This document shows, piece by piece, positions 42,227-50,817 of a stretch of DNA of 64,000 nt; within the stretch, counting starts at the first letter, position 1, and every line of letters starts with the position of its first letter. The notes under the pieces were generated by a model. That model had not been told where the DNA came from and did no database searches. It was given only the letters and a program-made list of their open reading frames with translations. The DNA lies in NCBI RefSeq assembly GCF_011947195.1, contig NZ_JAATVY010000009.1, positions 62,001-126,000 of the forward strand, given 5' to 3'. Origin of the DNA: Planosporangium thailandense (lineage in GTDB: Bacteria > Actinomycetota > Actinomycetes > Mycobacteriales > Micromonosporaceae). A program made the position numbers and the translations under genes.

Positions 42227-43792
42227 GTGACCGCGCCCGTGCACCCGCCGACCCGGCATCCGCGCCGCTGGTGGACCCTCGCCGTCCTGTGCCTGTCGCT
42301 GTTCATCGCGACGCTGGACAACACCGTCCTCAACGTCGCCATCCCGCACCTGGTGCACGACCTGGACCTGACAGCTGCGCAGACCCAGTGGGTCGTGGAC
42401 GCCTACTCGCTGGTCTTCGCCGGCCTGTTGCTGACTGCCGGGTCGCTGTCGGACCGGCTCGGTCGCCGCAAGGGCCTGCTGCTCGGCCTCGTGCTCTTCG
42501 GCGGCGCGTCGGTCGCCGCCGCGTTCACCGGCGCCGCGACCACCCTGATCGTCTGCCGTGGCCTCATGGGCATCGGAGGGGCGTTCCTGATGCCGGGAAC
42601 GTTGAGCATCCTGGTGCACGTCTTCGACGACACCGAGCGGCCGAAGGCGATCGGCATCTGGGGCGGCACCTCCGCCCTCGGCGTGGCCGCCGGTCCCATC
42701 CTCGGCGGGCTGCTGGTCACCCACTTCTGGTGGGGCTCGGTGTTCCTCGTCAACGCCCCCGTCGTCGCCCTCGCACTGATCGGGGCGCTGCTGCTGGTGC
42801 CCGAGTCCCGCAACCCGAACGCGAGCCGGCCCGACGTCGTCGGCGCCGCGCTGGCGACCACGGGCATCGTCGCCGCGGTGTGGACGGTCATCGGTGCACC
42901 CGAGCACGGCTGGACCTCCACCCGGGTGCTGACCGCGACCGGGATCGCCGTCGCCGCGCTGGCCGCGTTCATCGGCTGGGAGCGACACACGGCCACCCCG
43001 ATGCTGAACCTGGCGCTGCTGCGAAACCGCCGCTTCGCCGGTGCCGGCGGGGTCGGCGTGCTACTGCTGTTCGCCCTCGCCGGCACCAGCTTCGGCCTCA
43101 CCCAGTACCTGCAGCTGGTGCTCGGGTTCAGCCCGCTGGCGGCGGGGCTGGGCACCCTTCCCGTCGCCGTCGCGATCGGGCTCACCGCGCCGATCGCCCC
43201 CCAGCTGGCCCGCAGAATCGGTGGCGGCGCCGTCGTCGCGGCCGGACTTCTGCTGATGGCCGCCGGGCTCACCACACTGGCGGCGCTGACCTCCACCGAC
43301 TCCTACGCCCCGGTACTCATCGGCGGACTGATGGTCGGAGCGGGCATGGGCACCGCGATGGCCCCGGCCAGCGCCGCACTGATGGGATCGCTGCCGCGCG
43401 AACACGCCGGCGTCGGCTCGGCGCTCAACGACACCCTGCAGGAGCTCGGTGCCGCGCTCGGCGTCGCCGTCCTCGGCACCGTGCTCTCCGCCGTCTACCG
43501 CTCCCACCTGCCGGCAATGGCGCCGGTGGCAGCCCGGGAATCGCTGGCCGGCGCCCTGAGCGTGGGCGACCCGGCCGTCACCGGACCCGCCCGGGCCGCG
43601 TTCGACGTCGCGCTGACCCGCGGATTGCTCGTTGCTGCGGTCTGCGCGCTGGCCGGCGCCATCGTCGGCTGGCGGGCGTTGCGCACCCGTACCGCCGCAT
43701 CGGCCACAGGCGCCCCGCTCACCGGAGCCCCATCCACCGCCGTTGGCGCTGCCGCCGGGGTGGCGGAGCTGACACAGACCGCCGCCGGCTGA
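42227..43792 (+). CDS. MFS multidrug exporter, DHA2 (14-helix) family
   Basis: A 521-residue transporter of the EmrB/QacA type. Motif A GSLSDRLGRRKGLLLG (about 71-86), helix 1 motif D1 LDNTVLNVAIPHL (about 27-39) and motif C GAFLMPGTLS are recognisable. GTG start, AAAGG upstream. Proton-driven efflux of lipophilic drugs is the family role. It follows the protease gene after 130 bp and may be part of the same unit. Confidence 0.92.
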   Translation: MTAPVHPPTRHPRRWWTLAVLCLSLFIATLDNTVLNVAIPHLVHDLDLTAAQTQWVVDAYSLVFAGLLLTAGSLSDRLGRRKGLLLGLVLFGGASVAAAFTGAATTLIVCRGLMGIGGAFLMPGTLSILVHVFDDTERPKAIGIWGGTSALGVAAGPILGGLLVTHFWWGSVFLVNAPVVALALIGALLLVPESRNPNASRPDVVGAALATTGIVAAVWTVIGAPEHGWTSTRVLTATGIAVAALAAFIGWERHTATPMLNLALLRNRRFAGAGGVGVLLLFALAGTSFGLTQYLQLVLGFSPLAAGLGTLPVAVAIGLTAPIAPQLARRIGGGAVVAAGLLLMAAGLTTLAALTSTDSYAPVLIGGLMVGAGMGTAMAPASAALMGSLPREHAGVGSALNDTLQELGAALGVAVLGTVLSAVYRSHLPAMAPVAARESLAGALSVGDPAVTGPARAAFDVALTRGLLVAAVCALAGAIVGWRALRTRTAASATGAPLTGAPSTAVGAAAGVAELTQTAAG

Positions 43793-44006
43793 CCGTACGA
43801 TGTCGACGACCCGCCCGCCGGAACCACCCGCATTCCAGCAGCTCACGGGCCTGTCGTGACGGTTCCGCCGATACCTGGGCGGGTGGCCCGACGCCACCGT
43901 GCGACATGATTCGCGTGCCAGCGGTACCTCTGCGGGCTGGACAGCCTGCGAAGCCGCTGACGTTCGTCCGCCGCCGCACGGCGGCGCTGACGAGGCCACC
44001 CCCGCA

Positions 44007-44666
44007 TCAGTATCCGGGTTTGACGAGTCCACACTCGTAGGCGAAGACGACGGCTTGGATTCGGTCGCGCAGGCCCAGTTTGGCGAGGACGCGGGTGACG
44101 TGGGTCTTGACCGTCGCCTCGCTCAGGTAAAGCTCCGCACCGATCTCGGCATTGGAGCGACCGCGGGCGATGAGCCCCAGCACCTCGAGTTCGCGTGGGG
44201 TCAGCGCCTCGAGTCCGGCGGGGCGGCCGGTGCCCGGCCGCGGGCGCCGAACGTACTCCTCGATCATTCGCCGGGTGATCTCCGGTGCCAGCAGCGCCTC
44301 GCCCGCGGCGACCGTACGGGTGGCCCCGGCCAGCTCGCGTGGCGGTGCGCTCTTGAGCAGGAAGCCGCTCGCCCCGGCGCGCAGCGCCTGATAGACGTAC
44401 TCGTCCTCATCGAATGTGGTGAGGATGAGTACCCGCGCCGGGCAGCGGCCGCCCTCCAGTAGGCGACGCGTCGCCTCGATCCCGTCCATGCGCGGCATGC
44501 GGATGTCCATCAGGATGACGTCGGGCAGCAGCGTGAGCGCCTTGTCGATGGCCTCCATGCCGTCGGCCGCCTCGCCGACCACCTCGATGTCGTCCTGACC
44601 ATCCAGAATGGAGTGGAAACCGCCGCGCACGAGGGCCTGGTCGTCGACGAGTAGGACGCGGATCAT
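44007..44666 (-). CDS. NarL/LuxR-type response regulator
   Basis: A 219-residue regulator: VDDQ acidic pair, Asp in ILMDIRMP (about 54), Lys in LLKSAPP, and LuxR helix-turn-helix LTPRELEVLGLIARGRSNAEIGAELYLSEATVKTHVTRVL. Its ATG overlaps the kinase stop (ATGA). It is a second two-component pair, independent of the one at 38386-40310. Confidence 0.94.
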   Translation of the reverse strand: MIRVLLVDDQALVRGGFHSILDGQDDIEVVGEAADGMEAIDKALTLLPDVILMDIRMPRMDGIEATRRLLEGGRCPARVLILTTFDEDEYVYQALRAGASGFLLKSAPPRELAGATRTVAAGEALLAPEITRRMIEEYVRRPRPGTGRPAGLEALTPRELEVLGLIARGRSNAEIGAELYLSEATVKTHVTRVLAKLGLRDRIQAVVFAYECGLVKPGY

Positions 44667-45913
44667 CGCTGGGCCGCCTGCAGCGGCAACCGCGCCGTCA
44701 CGGTGAAGCCCGCCCCAGGCGCGGCTGCCGTCTCGAGCGTGCCGCCGTAGAGCCCGACCCGTTCGTGCATCCCGATGAGGCCGTGCCCGACCCGGTTCGC
44801 GCCGGCGCCGCCCGAACCGCCGGTCGGCCCGGTGTCCCGGACGCTCACCCGTACGGACTGATCGTCGTAGTGCAACACGACGTGCGCGGTGGTCGGCGCC
44901 GCGTGCTTGAGCGCGTTGGTGAGCGCCTCCTGCACGATCCGGTAGACGGTCAGATCCACGCCGGGTGGCAGCGGCCGGGCCGAGCCCTCCACGGTGAGTT
45001 CGACCGGCAGACCGATCTCGGCCATGTGGTCGACGAGGTCGGCCAGGTCCGCCGTCCCCGGCTGCGGCTTGAGCGCGAGCCGGGCCCGTTCTCCGCGCAG
45101 CAGGCCGAGCATCCGCCGGAGTTCGCCGACCGCCTGCCGTCCGGTGTCCTGGATCGACTGCAGTGGCGCTCGAGCCTGCTGCGGGTCGCGGTCGAGCAGG
45201 TCCTCGGCGGCACCCGCCTGGACCACCATGACGCTGACGCAGTGGGCCACGATGTCGTGCAACTCGCGCGCGATGCGAGCGCGTTCCTCGGCAAGCGCGG
45301 CACCGATCGCCTCCTCGCGCTCGGCTTCCAATTGCTGCGCGCGGGCGCGGTCGTCGGACTGGCTGCGGGCGCGAGCACGCAGCACCCGGCCGGCGACGAG
45401 GCACACCGCCACCGGCACCCCTACGAACGGGAGGTTGCCGACGGTGCCGGACTCCGGGTTGCGCAGGAACACGACGACCACGGCGGTCACGATCGCGGCC
45501 ACGCCGATAACGGCCCGCGCCCGTTCACTGTGCCGGGCCACCGAGTACGTGGCGACCAGGATCGGCAGCATGTCGCCCCACAGCGTCACCGTCAGCGGCG
45601 TGACCAGCATCGGCCCGGCGATCGCGACCGCGACGATCACGGCAGTGGCCAGCGGCGTCACCCGGCGCAGCGCCAGCACCGCCGTCGCCACCAGGGTGGA
45701 GGCGGCCACGGCCGGCATCGGCCCGTAGGGTGTCGAGTTGTCGAGCTGGAACACGAGATTGATCTGGGCGAAGACGGCTATCGCGATCGCGAACAGCGCG
45801 TCGGGCAGCACGCCCGCCGGCCGGCGCCGCAGCCATGCGCGCGTCTCCGACTCCACCCGCGCCCCGGAATGGCTCCCCGCCTGGGCCTGCACCGGCGCCG
45901 TCAACTGCATCAC
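44663..45913 (-). CDS. sensor histidine kinase (HPK7 type)
   Basis: A 416-residue kinase. N-terminal membrane sensor with about five helices (35-175), coiled linker RARARSQSDDRARAQQLEAE, H-box RIARELHDIVAHCVSVMVVQ (about 213-232), N-box EALTNALKHAAP, and G-box GHGLIGMHERV. ATG 45913 or 45910. A divergent membrane-protein gene 200 bp away is a likely target. Confidence 0.93.
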   Translation of the reverse strand: MMQLTAPVQAQAGSHSGARVESETRAWLRRRPAGVLPDALFAIAIAVFAQINLVFQLDNSTPYGPMPAVAASTLVATAVLALRRVTPLATAVIVAVAIAGPMLVTPLTVTLWGDMLPILVATYSVARHSERARAVIGVAAIVTAVVVVFLRNPESGTVGNLPFVGVPVAVCLVAGRVLRARARSQSDDRARAQQLEAEREEAIGAALAEERARIARELHDIVAHCVSVMVVQAGAAEDLLDRDPQQARAPLQSIQDTGRQAVGELRRMLGLLRGERARLALKPQPGTADLADLVDHMAEIGLPVELTVEGSARPLPPGVDLTVYRIVQEALTNALKHAAPTTAHVVLHYDDQSVRVSVRDTGPTGGSGGAGANRVGHGLIGMHERVGLYGGTLETAAAPGAGFTVTARLPLQAAQR

Positions 45914-46079
45914 ATCGGCAAGTTACCGGCAGTCGGGCCTGCGCGGCGTCATCCGCAGGTCGCATTTCCAGTCGCTCGGCCGCGACCGGGGTATGACCCG
46001 GTGCCGACCGCGGCACGACGACGCCACGGGTCCGCAGGGCCGACGCTGAGGACGCGCCGCCGACGGGCGGCAATCACAC

Positions 46080-46096
46080 GCAGCGCAGAGCGCTGC
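46080..46096. promoter_or_regulatory. small inverted repeat before membrane-protein gene
   Basis: GCAGCGC (46080-46086) and GCGCTGC (46090-46096) around AGA, 17 bases before the ATG at 46114. It may be an operator or a leader stem near the ribosome-binding site, in the divergent spacer to the histidine kinase gene. Confidence 0.4.
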
Positions 46097-46113
46097 ATCT
46101 CGTGGAGGAAGCC

Positions 46114-46746
46114 ATGACCATGAACGTGAGGCGCCTTGGCGGATGGGCGCTCATCGTCGGCACGATCGTCGCGGCGGTGGGCTACCTCGCCGCCAACCTG
46201 CTCGCGCCGGGCAGCGGCGAAGAGGTGTTTCGCTACCAGTACTGGCCGCTGTTCGAGTTGATCGCGCTGATCGGGGACGTCATCATCGCGCTGGGGCTGC
46301 CGGTGATCCTGACCTTCGCGGGACGCGCGCCGAAGCTGCACATCATCGGCTACACCGGCATCTTCGCCGCGCTGGTGATGCTCAACGTCGGCGAGGGCAC
46401 GACCGAGGCGTTCGTCAAGCCGTACCTGGTCGATCACGGCGGTATCCCCGCAGAGGAACCGGCCGGCTTCGCAGCCTTCGGGGGCGTCGCGCTACTGGCC
46501 CTGGTCGTCGGCTCGATCTGCCTCGGCATCGCCATCCTCAGGGCCCGGACGCTGCCATGGTGGATCGGGGCCGCGATGATCGTCTCGTGCATCGGCGGCG
46601 CCCTCGGGCTGCCCGGGGCCTGGTTCCTGCTGCCGGACTGCATCTTCTTCGCAACGCTGTTCGCCATCGGCACCTTCGCCGTGCGGGGGCGTACGGAGCG
46701 TGCTTCCGCGACGATCGAGCAGGCAGTGGTCAGCCCAGCGGGGTGA
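46114..46746 (+). CDS. six-helix membrane protein, unknown function
   Basis: A 210-residue protein with six membrane segments (WALIVGTIVAAVGYLAANLL; FELIALIGDVIIALGLPVILTF; and so on). Segment plan resembles DUF4386-like proteins, but without a clear signature. ATG 46114 follows GGAGG at five bases; 46102 is less likely. It is transcribed divergently from a two-component system and may be its target. Confidence 0.75.
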   Translation: MTMNVRRLGGWALIVGTIVAAVGYLAANLLAPGSGEEVFRYQYWPLFELIALIGDVIIALGLPVILTFAGRAPKLHIIGYTGIFAALVMLNVGEGTTEAFVKPYLVDHGGIPAEEPAGFAAFGGVALLALVVGSICLGIAILRARTLPWWIGAAMIVSCIGGALGLPGAWFLLPDCIFFATLFAIGTFAVRGRTERASATIEQAVVSPAG

Positions 46747-46797
46747 TCCTTACCGCCCCGGCGGTCGCGCCTGTTCGCCCCGACATCGACGGGCCTG

Positions 46798-46858
46798 CCC
46801 TCCTCGCTGGCGTTGCGATGCCCGGCCGACGCCGGACGTCTCGAACCAGCGAGGAGGG
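46798..46858. terminator. long-loop inverted repeat between convergent genes
   Basis: CCCTCCTCGCTGG (46798-46810) pairs perfectly with CCAGCGAGGAGGG (46846-46858); the 35-base loop contains further GC pairing. It lies after the membrane protein gene and before the 3' end of the convergent gene at 47020. The remainder of 46747-47019 holds nothing recognisable. Confidence 0.65.
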
Positions 46859-47019
46859 CCGCCACGGTGATGGCTGGCGCAACGCAAGGTCCTTTCGCCA
46901 CGGCTTCGCCTGCCAGCCCTCAGCACGCTACGGAAGGCCGAACAACCTTCGATCAACCATGGCGTGCAAAGCAGACGAAATCTCGATGGTGGGCAATCCG
47001 GTCGAGGACCGCGGTGTGG

Positions 47020-47433
47020 TCACCCAATGACGGCAACGGTGAAGGCGAGTGCGGTTGTGGCCCAGGCGAGCAGGCCGTGGCCGCTTTCGGCGAGTCGCGG
47101 ATAGGTCCAGGCCGGCGGCCCGCCAGCCTCGGGCGTGGGCCGGCCACGGCGGTGGGCACGGTGCCACGGCACGGCCAGGACCGTGCCGATCAGAGTGGTG
47201 AACAGCAGCTGCACGGCCGCGGCCCAGGCGAGTATTCGGACGCCGGTCGCCAGATGCAGTGCCCAGGGGATGCCGCTGGCCGTGCCCAGGGTGAAGTTGG
47301 CGATCAACGTCACCAGGTAACCGCTGGCCACACCCTCGTCGTGCAGCCCGTCACGGCGGACGAACATCGCGAGCATCCGCGCCCCGGTGACCTCGGTGGC
47401 CAGCCACAGCGCCAGCACCGCCCACGGCATCAC
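47020..47433 (-). CDS. small membrane protein, unknown function
   Basis: About 137 residues with four membrane helices (VMPWAVLALWLATEVTGARML; GYLVTLIANFTLGTASGIPWAL; ILAWAAAVQLLFTTLIGTVLAV; LLAWATTALAFTVAVIG). GTG 47433 or ATG 47430, both behind GGGAGG; the longer open frame to 47625 is non-coding in composition. No family recognised. Confidence 0.65.
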   Translation of the reverse strand: MMPWAVLALWLATEVTGARMLAMFVRRDGLHDEGVASGYLVTLIANFTLGTASGIPWALHLATGVRILAWAAAVQLLFTTLIGTVLAVPWHRAHRRGRPTPEAGGPPAWTYPRLAESGHGLLAWATTALAFTVAVIG

Positions 47434-47569
47434 GTCACACCTCCCTACCGGCACCGTCACCAGAGCGGTTGCGCCCGGCAGCCTCGCGCGACTCGTAGCC
47501 TTCCGCCTGGGTGTCCTCGTCGGCCACCCGCACTCCATAGCGGTAGGAAATCCTGGCACCCAACCCGAC

Positions 47570-47884
47570 TCAGGCGATCTGCCGTAGGTCGTTGCCGTAG
47601 TCGAAGATGATCCGCATCCGGGCACCCAGCGCTCGTGCGTACCGGCTCAAGGTAGCCACCTCGTTGACGTCGAGGTCACCGTTCTCGATCTGACTGATCC
47701 GGCCGGGTGAGACGCCCATGATCTCGGCGACCTGACGTTGGGTCAGCCCCAACCGCTTGCGCTCCTCGGCGAGGTGGTAAGCGCTGGCCCACGCTTCCGT
47801 GCGGGCCCTCTCTGCGGCGAGGGCCTCATCGTCCCCGTCGTGCAGCTCGGCGCGGATGTCGTCCCAGTCGTGGAACTCGGTCAT
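47570..47884 (-). CDS. XRE-family antitoxin (HigA-like)
   Basis: A 104-residue DNA-binding protein. The helix-turn-helix LGLTQRQVAEIMGVSPGRISQIENG sits at about 45-69, with a helical N-terminal half and a C-terminal tail (ALGARMRIIFDYGNDL) typical of antitoxins paired with Gp49/HigB toxins. ATG 47884 with GGAGGGAGGG. It overlaps by four bases the stop of a toxin remnant upstream, in the usual toxin-first order. With no working toxin it is an orphan. Confidence 0.85.
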   Translation of the reverse strand: MTEFHDWDDIRAELHDGDDEALAAERARTEAWASAYHLAEERKRLGLTQRQVAEIMGVSPGRISQIENGDLDVNEVATLSRYARALGARMRIIFDYGNDLRQIA

Positions 47885-48081
47885 GAGCCCTCCCTCCGTT
47901 TCCTCTCCACGGCTAACCAAGTGTCGTATGCGGCTTCCGCCATCGGGATCGCCGTCTTGTACCAGCGTGTCCAATCGCCCGCCTCGTTCCCGGCCACCAG
48001 CAGGACCGCCTGCGACCACGGGTCGAAGACGAACAGCACCCGGATCGCCGCGGCCTGAGCGCTGTGCGATACCAGCTTGAA
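47881..48081 (-). pseudogene. N-terminally deleted HigB/Gp49-type (RelE-like) toxin
   Basis: A 66-codon frame just upstream of the antitoxin gene reads FKLVSHSAQAAAIRVLFVF, DPWSQAVLLVAGNEAGDW, TRWYKTAIPMAEAAYDTW, an almost textbook second half of a Gp49/HigB toxin. The first half (about 45 residues) is missing: an in-frame TGA stands at 48085-48087, no ATG/GTG precedes the conserved part, and other frames upstream show no toxin-like sequence. The stop overlaps the antitoxin start (ATGA). Read as a decayed toxin after a deletion up to about 48090. Confidence 0.8.
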
Positions 48082-48182
48082 CGCTCACCGACCAGCAGCG
48101 CTGTGCGCCGAATCCTCTGCTGTCGCCTGGAGCGATCGCTGCAGTCCACACCCTAGCCAGCTCACACACGGTGGACTAACCT

Positions 48183-48192
48183 CTTAGCTAAG
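48183..48192. promoter_or_regulatory. palindrome overlapping the ribosome-binding site of the Phd-type antitoxin gene
   Basis: CTTAGCTAAG is a perfect 10-bp palindrome ending in the AAGGAGG of the antitoxin gene. Type II antitoxins autoregulate through short palindromes at this place, so it is a plausible operator half. Confidence 0.4.
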
Positions 48193-48202
48193 GAGGTGCC
48201 GC

Positions 48203-48460
48203 ATGACGAGCGACGCCGCAGCGCAGTTCAACATCCACGACGCCAAGACCAATCTGTCTCGCATCATCGACCGGGTGGAACACGGCGAAGAGATCGTCAT
48301 CAGCCGGGCGGGCACTCCGGTCGCGAAAGTCATCCCACTGAACCGCAAGGTGCATCGCAGCGGGCGCGGGTCACTGCGCGGGAAGCTCCTCGCGACGGAG
48401 GATTGGGACTCGCCCGAAGTGAACGAGACCATCGCACTCGACTTCGGCTTGGCGCAGTGA
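48203..48460 (+). CDS. Phd/YefM-type antitoxin
   Basis: An 85-residue antitoxin: FNIHDAKTNLSRIIDRVEHGEEIVISRAGTPVAKVIPL is the Phd/YefM DNA-binding fold, followed by a tail (DWDSPEVNETIALDFGLAQ) that wraps the toxin. ATG with AAGGAGG. The stop overlaps the toxin start (GTGA), so both are made from one mRNA. Confidence 0.93.
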   Translation: MTSDAAAQFNIHDAKTNLSRIIDRVEHGEEIVISRAGTPVAKVIPLNRKVHRSGRGSLRGKLLATEDWDSPEVNETIALDFGLAQ

Positions 48461-48831
48461 GACTTCTCCTGGACACCCACGTCATCCTCGGGTGGCTGAC
48501 TGACGATCCCACGCTGTCGGACGAGATCAAGAGTTCGATCGACAGCGAGCCGAACATCTATGTCAGTCCCGCCACCATCTGGGAGATCGCGATCAAGCAG
48601 ACGCTCGGCAAGCTCAAGGGGCCGATCGACCTACCGGAACGAATCCGCGACTGTGGATTCACCGAGCTGCCGATCAGGTCGCCGCACGCCATTGCCGCAG
48701 GCCGGCTCCCGATGATCCATCGCGATCCCTTCGACCGGATGCTGGTGGCACAGGCGCAGTGTGAGGACCTGACCCTGGTGACCAGGGATCCCGAAATCCA
48801 GAAGTACGAGGTTTCCGTCCTCGCGGCGTGA
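48457..48831 (+). CDS. PIN-domain ribonuclease toxin (VapC type)
   Basis: A 124-residue PIN-domain endoribonuclease. Acidic site: LLLDTHVILGW (Asp6), WEIAIKQTLGKL (Glu), RDPFDRMLVAQAQ (Asp near 94) and TLVTRDPEI. This subgroup pairs with Phd-type antitoxins. Such toxins cut tRNA or rRNA; two tRNA genes lie just downstream, by chance or not. GTG 48457 overlaps the antitoxin stop. All catalytic residues are present, so the pair looks functional. Confidence 0.92.
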   Translation: MRLLLDTHVILGWLTDDPTLSDEIKSSIDSEPNIYVSPATIWEIAIKQTLGKLKGPIDLPERIRDCGFTELPIRSPHAIAAGRLPMIHRDPFDRMLVAQAQCEDLTLVTRDPEIQKYEVSVLAA

Positions 48832-48910
48832 CCAGAGCCGATGCCGCTATCCAACAGCAACTGCAGCCGCACGATGCAACCACGTGACGACGCCAGGCGA
48901 GTCAAGCCAC

Positions 48911-48987
48911 TGGTGGGGCGGGTGGGACTCGAACCCACGACCGGAGGATTATGAGTCCTCTGCTCTAACCGGCTGAGCTACCGCCCC
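48911..48987 (-). tRNA. tRNA with CAU anticodon, probably tRNA-Ile2
   Basis: 77 bases including encoded CCA. Acceptor GGGGCGG/CCGCCCC, D arm GCTCAGCCGGTTAGAGC, anticodon arm GAGGA-CTCATAA-TCCTC (anticodon CAT) and T arm GTGGG-TTCGAGT-CCCAC. CAU tRNAs are elongator Met, initiator Met or lysidine-modified Ile2. It is not an initiator type. The acceptor stem favours Ile2, but elongator Met cannot be excluded by eye. Confidence 0.9.
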
Positions 48988-49099
48988 GGCGGGCACAGCT
49001 TACCGAGCCGCCCCTGCGCACGTGCACCCACAGCCTTCGCCGCGCGGGTCGCCCCCCTGACGACGATCGCCCGCCGGATGCGGCGGGCGATCGGGTTGG

Positions 49100-49175
49100 T
49101 GGCTCCCCCGTTTGGACTCGAACCAAAAACCTGCCGGTTAACAGCCGGCTGCTCTGCCAATTGAGCTACGGGGGA
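49100..49175 (-). tRNA. tRNA-Asn (GTT)
   Basis: 76 bases including CCA: acceptor TCCCCCG/CGGGGGA, D arm GCTCAATTGGCAGAGC, anticodon arm GCCGG-CTGTTAA-CCGGC (anticodon GTT), T arm TTTGG-TTCGAGT-CCAAA. All stems pair. It is transcribed towards the CAU tRNA 112 bases away, so both may share one transcript. Confidence 0.97.
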
Positions 49176-49436
49176 CCGCTGTCGACCTTGCTGGGCGACG
49201 CGACAAGAGTACACAACGATTCGGGGGTTCGCGCTACCGGGTTGCCGAAACACGCCGGGAGGAAGTTGAACGAGCCCTTGGAGCCCACTACCCACCGACA
49301 AATCGCCCATAGCGCTTCCGTCCGGGCCGCGCGTGTAGAGGCAGGGCCAGACGGGTACAGAAATAGGCACACGCGGGCGGGCGCGAGCGGTCCAGCGCGG
49401 ACCCACATGTGCTTCGCGTAGAAGGAGGAGGTCGCT

Positions 49437-49928
49437 ATGCGCGGCAAGCTGATGTTCCTCGCTGGCCTCGGAGCCGGGTTCGTGCTCGGTTCGCGGGCGG
49501 GGCGGGAGAAGTATGAGGAGCTGGTCCAGACAGCCCGCAAGGTGCGGGAAAACCCGACGGTCCAGGAGGCCGCCGGAGTCGTCCAGGAGCAGGCCAACAA
49601 GATCGTCTCCGGCGGCAAGGAGAAGCTGAGCAACAGCAAGCTGGCCGACACCAAGGTCGGCGAGAAGTTGATCAGCGCGATGGAGACCGAGCCGGGCACC
49701 CGGACGGAGCGCACCGAATCGCTGGCCACGGCTGGCGCACGGTCCACCGGCACGACGGGCACGACCACCGGCACCGGCACCACCGGCACGACGACGACCG
49801 GCAGTGCCACGACGACGCCGCGGACCCCTGGCTCCAACACCACGACGACGACCGGCGAGGCCGCCACCACCGCCGGTGGCGCCACCACCACGCCGAGGCC
49901 CGGCGGCACCACCCCGCGTGGTCGCTGA
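49437..49928 (+). CDS. YtxH-domain protein with Thr/Gly-rich tail
   Basis: A 163-residue protein. MRGKLMFLAGLGAGFVLGSRAGREKYEELVQTARKV is a YtxH domain: one membrane segment and an amphipathic helix. Residues from about 95 are a Thr/Gly-rich tail (TGTTGTTTGTG...), disordered. ATG with GAAGGAGGAGG. YtxH proteins are associated with general stress; function unknown. The 260 bases before it (49176-49436) show no other gene. Confidence 0.85.
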   Translation: MRGKLMFLAGLGAGFVLGSRAGREKYEELVQTARKVRENPTVQEAAGVVQEQANKIVSGGKEKLSNSKLADTKVGEKLISAMETEPGTRTERTESLATAGARSTGTTGTTTGTGTTGTTTTGSATTTPRTPGSNTTTTTGEAATTAGGATTTPRPGGTTPRGR

Positions 49929-49941
49929 GCCTGACGAACAC

Positions 49942-49984
49942 CGGTTACGGGTGGTCCCGCTGACAGCGGGACCACCCGTAACCG
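49942..49984. terminator. 20-bp perfect hairpin between convergent genes
   Basis: CGGTTACGGGTGGTCCCGCT (49942-49961) pairs perfectly with the arm at 49965-49984 around GAC. It lies between the YtxH gene and the convergent ABC permease. The loop is minimal and no U-tract is present; unlike the other long hairpins it lacks GATC ends. Confidence 0.88.
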
Positions 49985-49993
49985 CATTCAGCG

Positions 49994-50806
49994 TCATCTG
50001 CAGAGCAGACGTCCCATGCGGCGGCCGGCGATCGTCAGGCCGACCGACGCGAGCGCGACCAGGTATGCCGTGTGGCCGAGCAGGCCCCAGTTCAGCGTGC
50101 CGGTAGTCAATCCGCGCAACAGCTCCACGCCGTGGTAGAGCGGGGTCACCTGCACCAGGACCTGCACGCCCCACGGGTACGAGTCGGCCGGGGCGAACGT
50201 GCCGGAGAACAGGAACAGGGCGAACTGCACCACCATGACGTAGTCGAAGTCCTGCCAGCTGCGCACGTACGTGGCGACGGCCATGCCCAGGCCACCGAAG
50301 GCGAAGCCGACGATCACGGTCGCCGGGAACGCCACGAGGGCCCAGCCGACCGTCGTCAATTGCATGCCGACCATCATCACGAGGAAGGCGAGCGAGTAGC
50401 TCGAGCCGCGCACGAGGCCCCACATCAGCTCGCCGAGCGCCACCTCGAACGGCTGGACGGGCGTGGCGAGCACGGCGTCGTAGAGCCGCATGTACCTCAT
50501 CTTCCCGACCATGTTCATCGCCTCGGTCAACGCGCCGTTCATCGCCGAGGCGGCCAGCATCGCGGGCGCGACGAACGCCGCGTACGAGATCGTGCGACCG
50601 TCGGGCAGCGTGAAGGTCTTGATCAGCGCGCCGACGCCGAGGCCGATGGAGAGCAGGTAGAGCACCGGCTCGAAGAAGCCCGAGACGAGAGCCCACCAGT
50701 ACCCGAAATGGCGGGCGGCCGCCACGTTGCGTCCGGTGACGGCGGCCGCGCGCCGCACGCGCGCGTCGGCGCGGGCGGCCAGGCGTGGCAACAGGAGGGT
50801 GACCAT
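49994..50806 (-). CDS. ABC-2-type transporter permease
   Basis: A 270-residue permease with six membrane segments and the ABC-2 pattern LMWGLVRGSSYSLAFLVMM, FSGTFAPADSYPWGVQVLVQVTPLYHGVELLRGL. Third gene of an exporter operon with a second permease (10-base gap) and an ATPase. ATG 50806 follows GGGGAGAGG. Drug or lipid export of the DrrAB/NodIJ type is inferred. Confidence 0.92.
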   Translation of the reverse strand: MVTLLLPRLAARADARVRRAAAVTGRNVAAARHFGYWWALVSGFFEPVLYLLSIGLGVGALIKTFTLPDGRTISYAAFVAPAMLAASAMNGALTEAMNMVGKMRYMRLYDAVLATPVQPFEVALGELMWGLVRGSSYSLAFLVMMVGMQLTTVGWALVAFPATVIVGFAFGGLGMAVATYVRSWQDFDYVMVVQFALFLFSGTFAPADSYPWGVQVLVQVTPLYHGVELLRGLTTGTLNWGLLGHTAYLVALASVGLTIAGRRMGRLLCR

Positions 50807-50817
50807 CGCCTCTCCCC

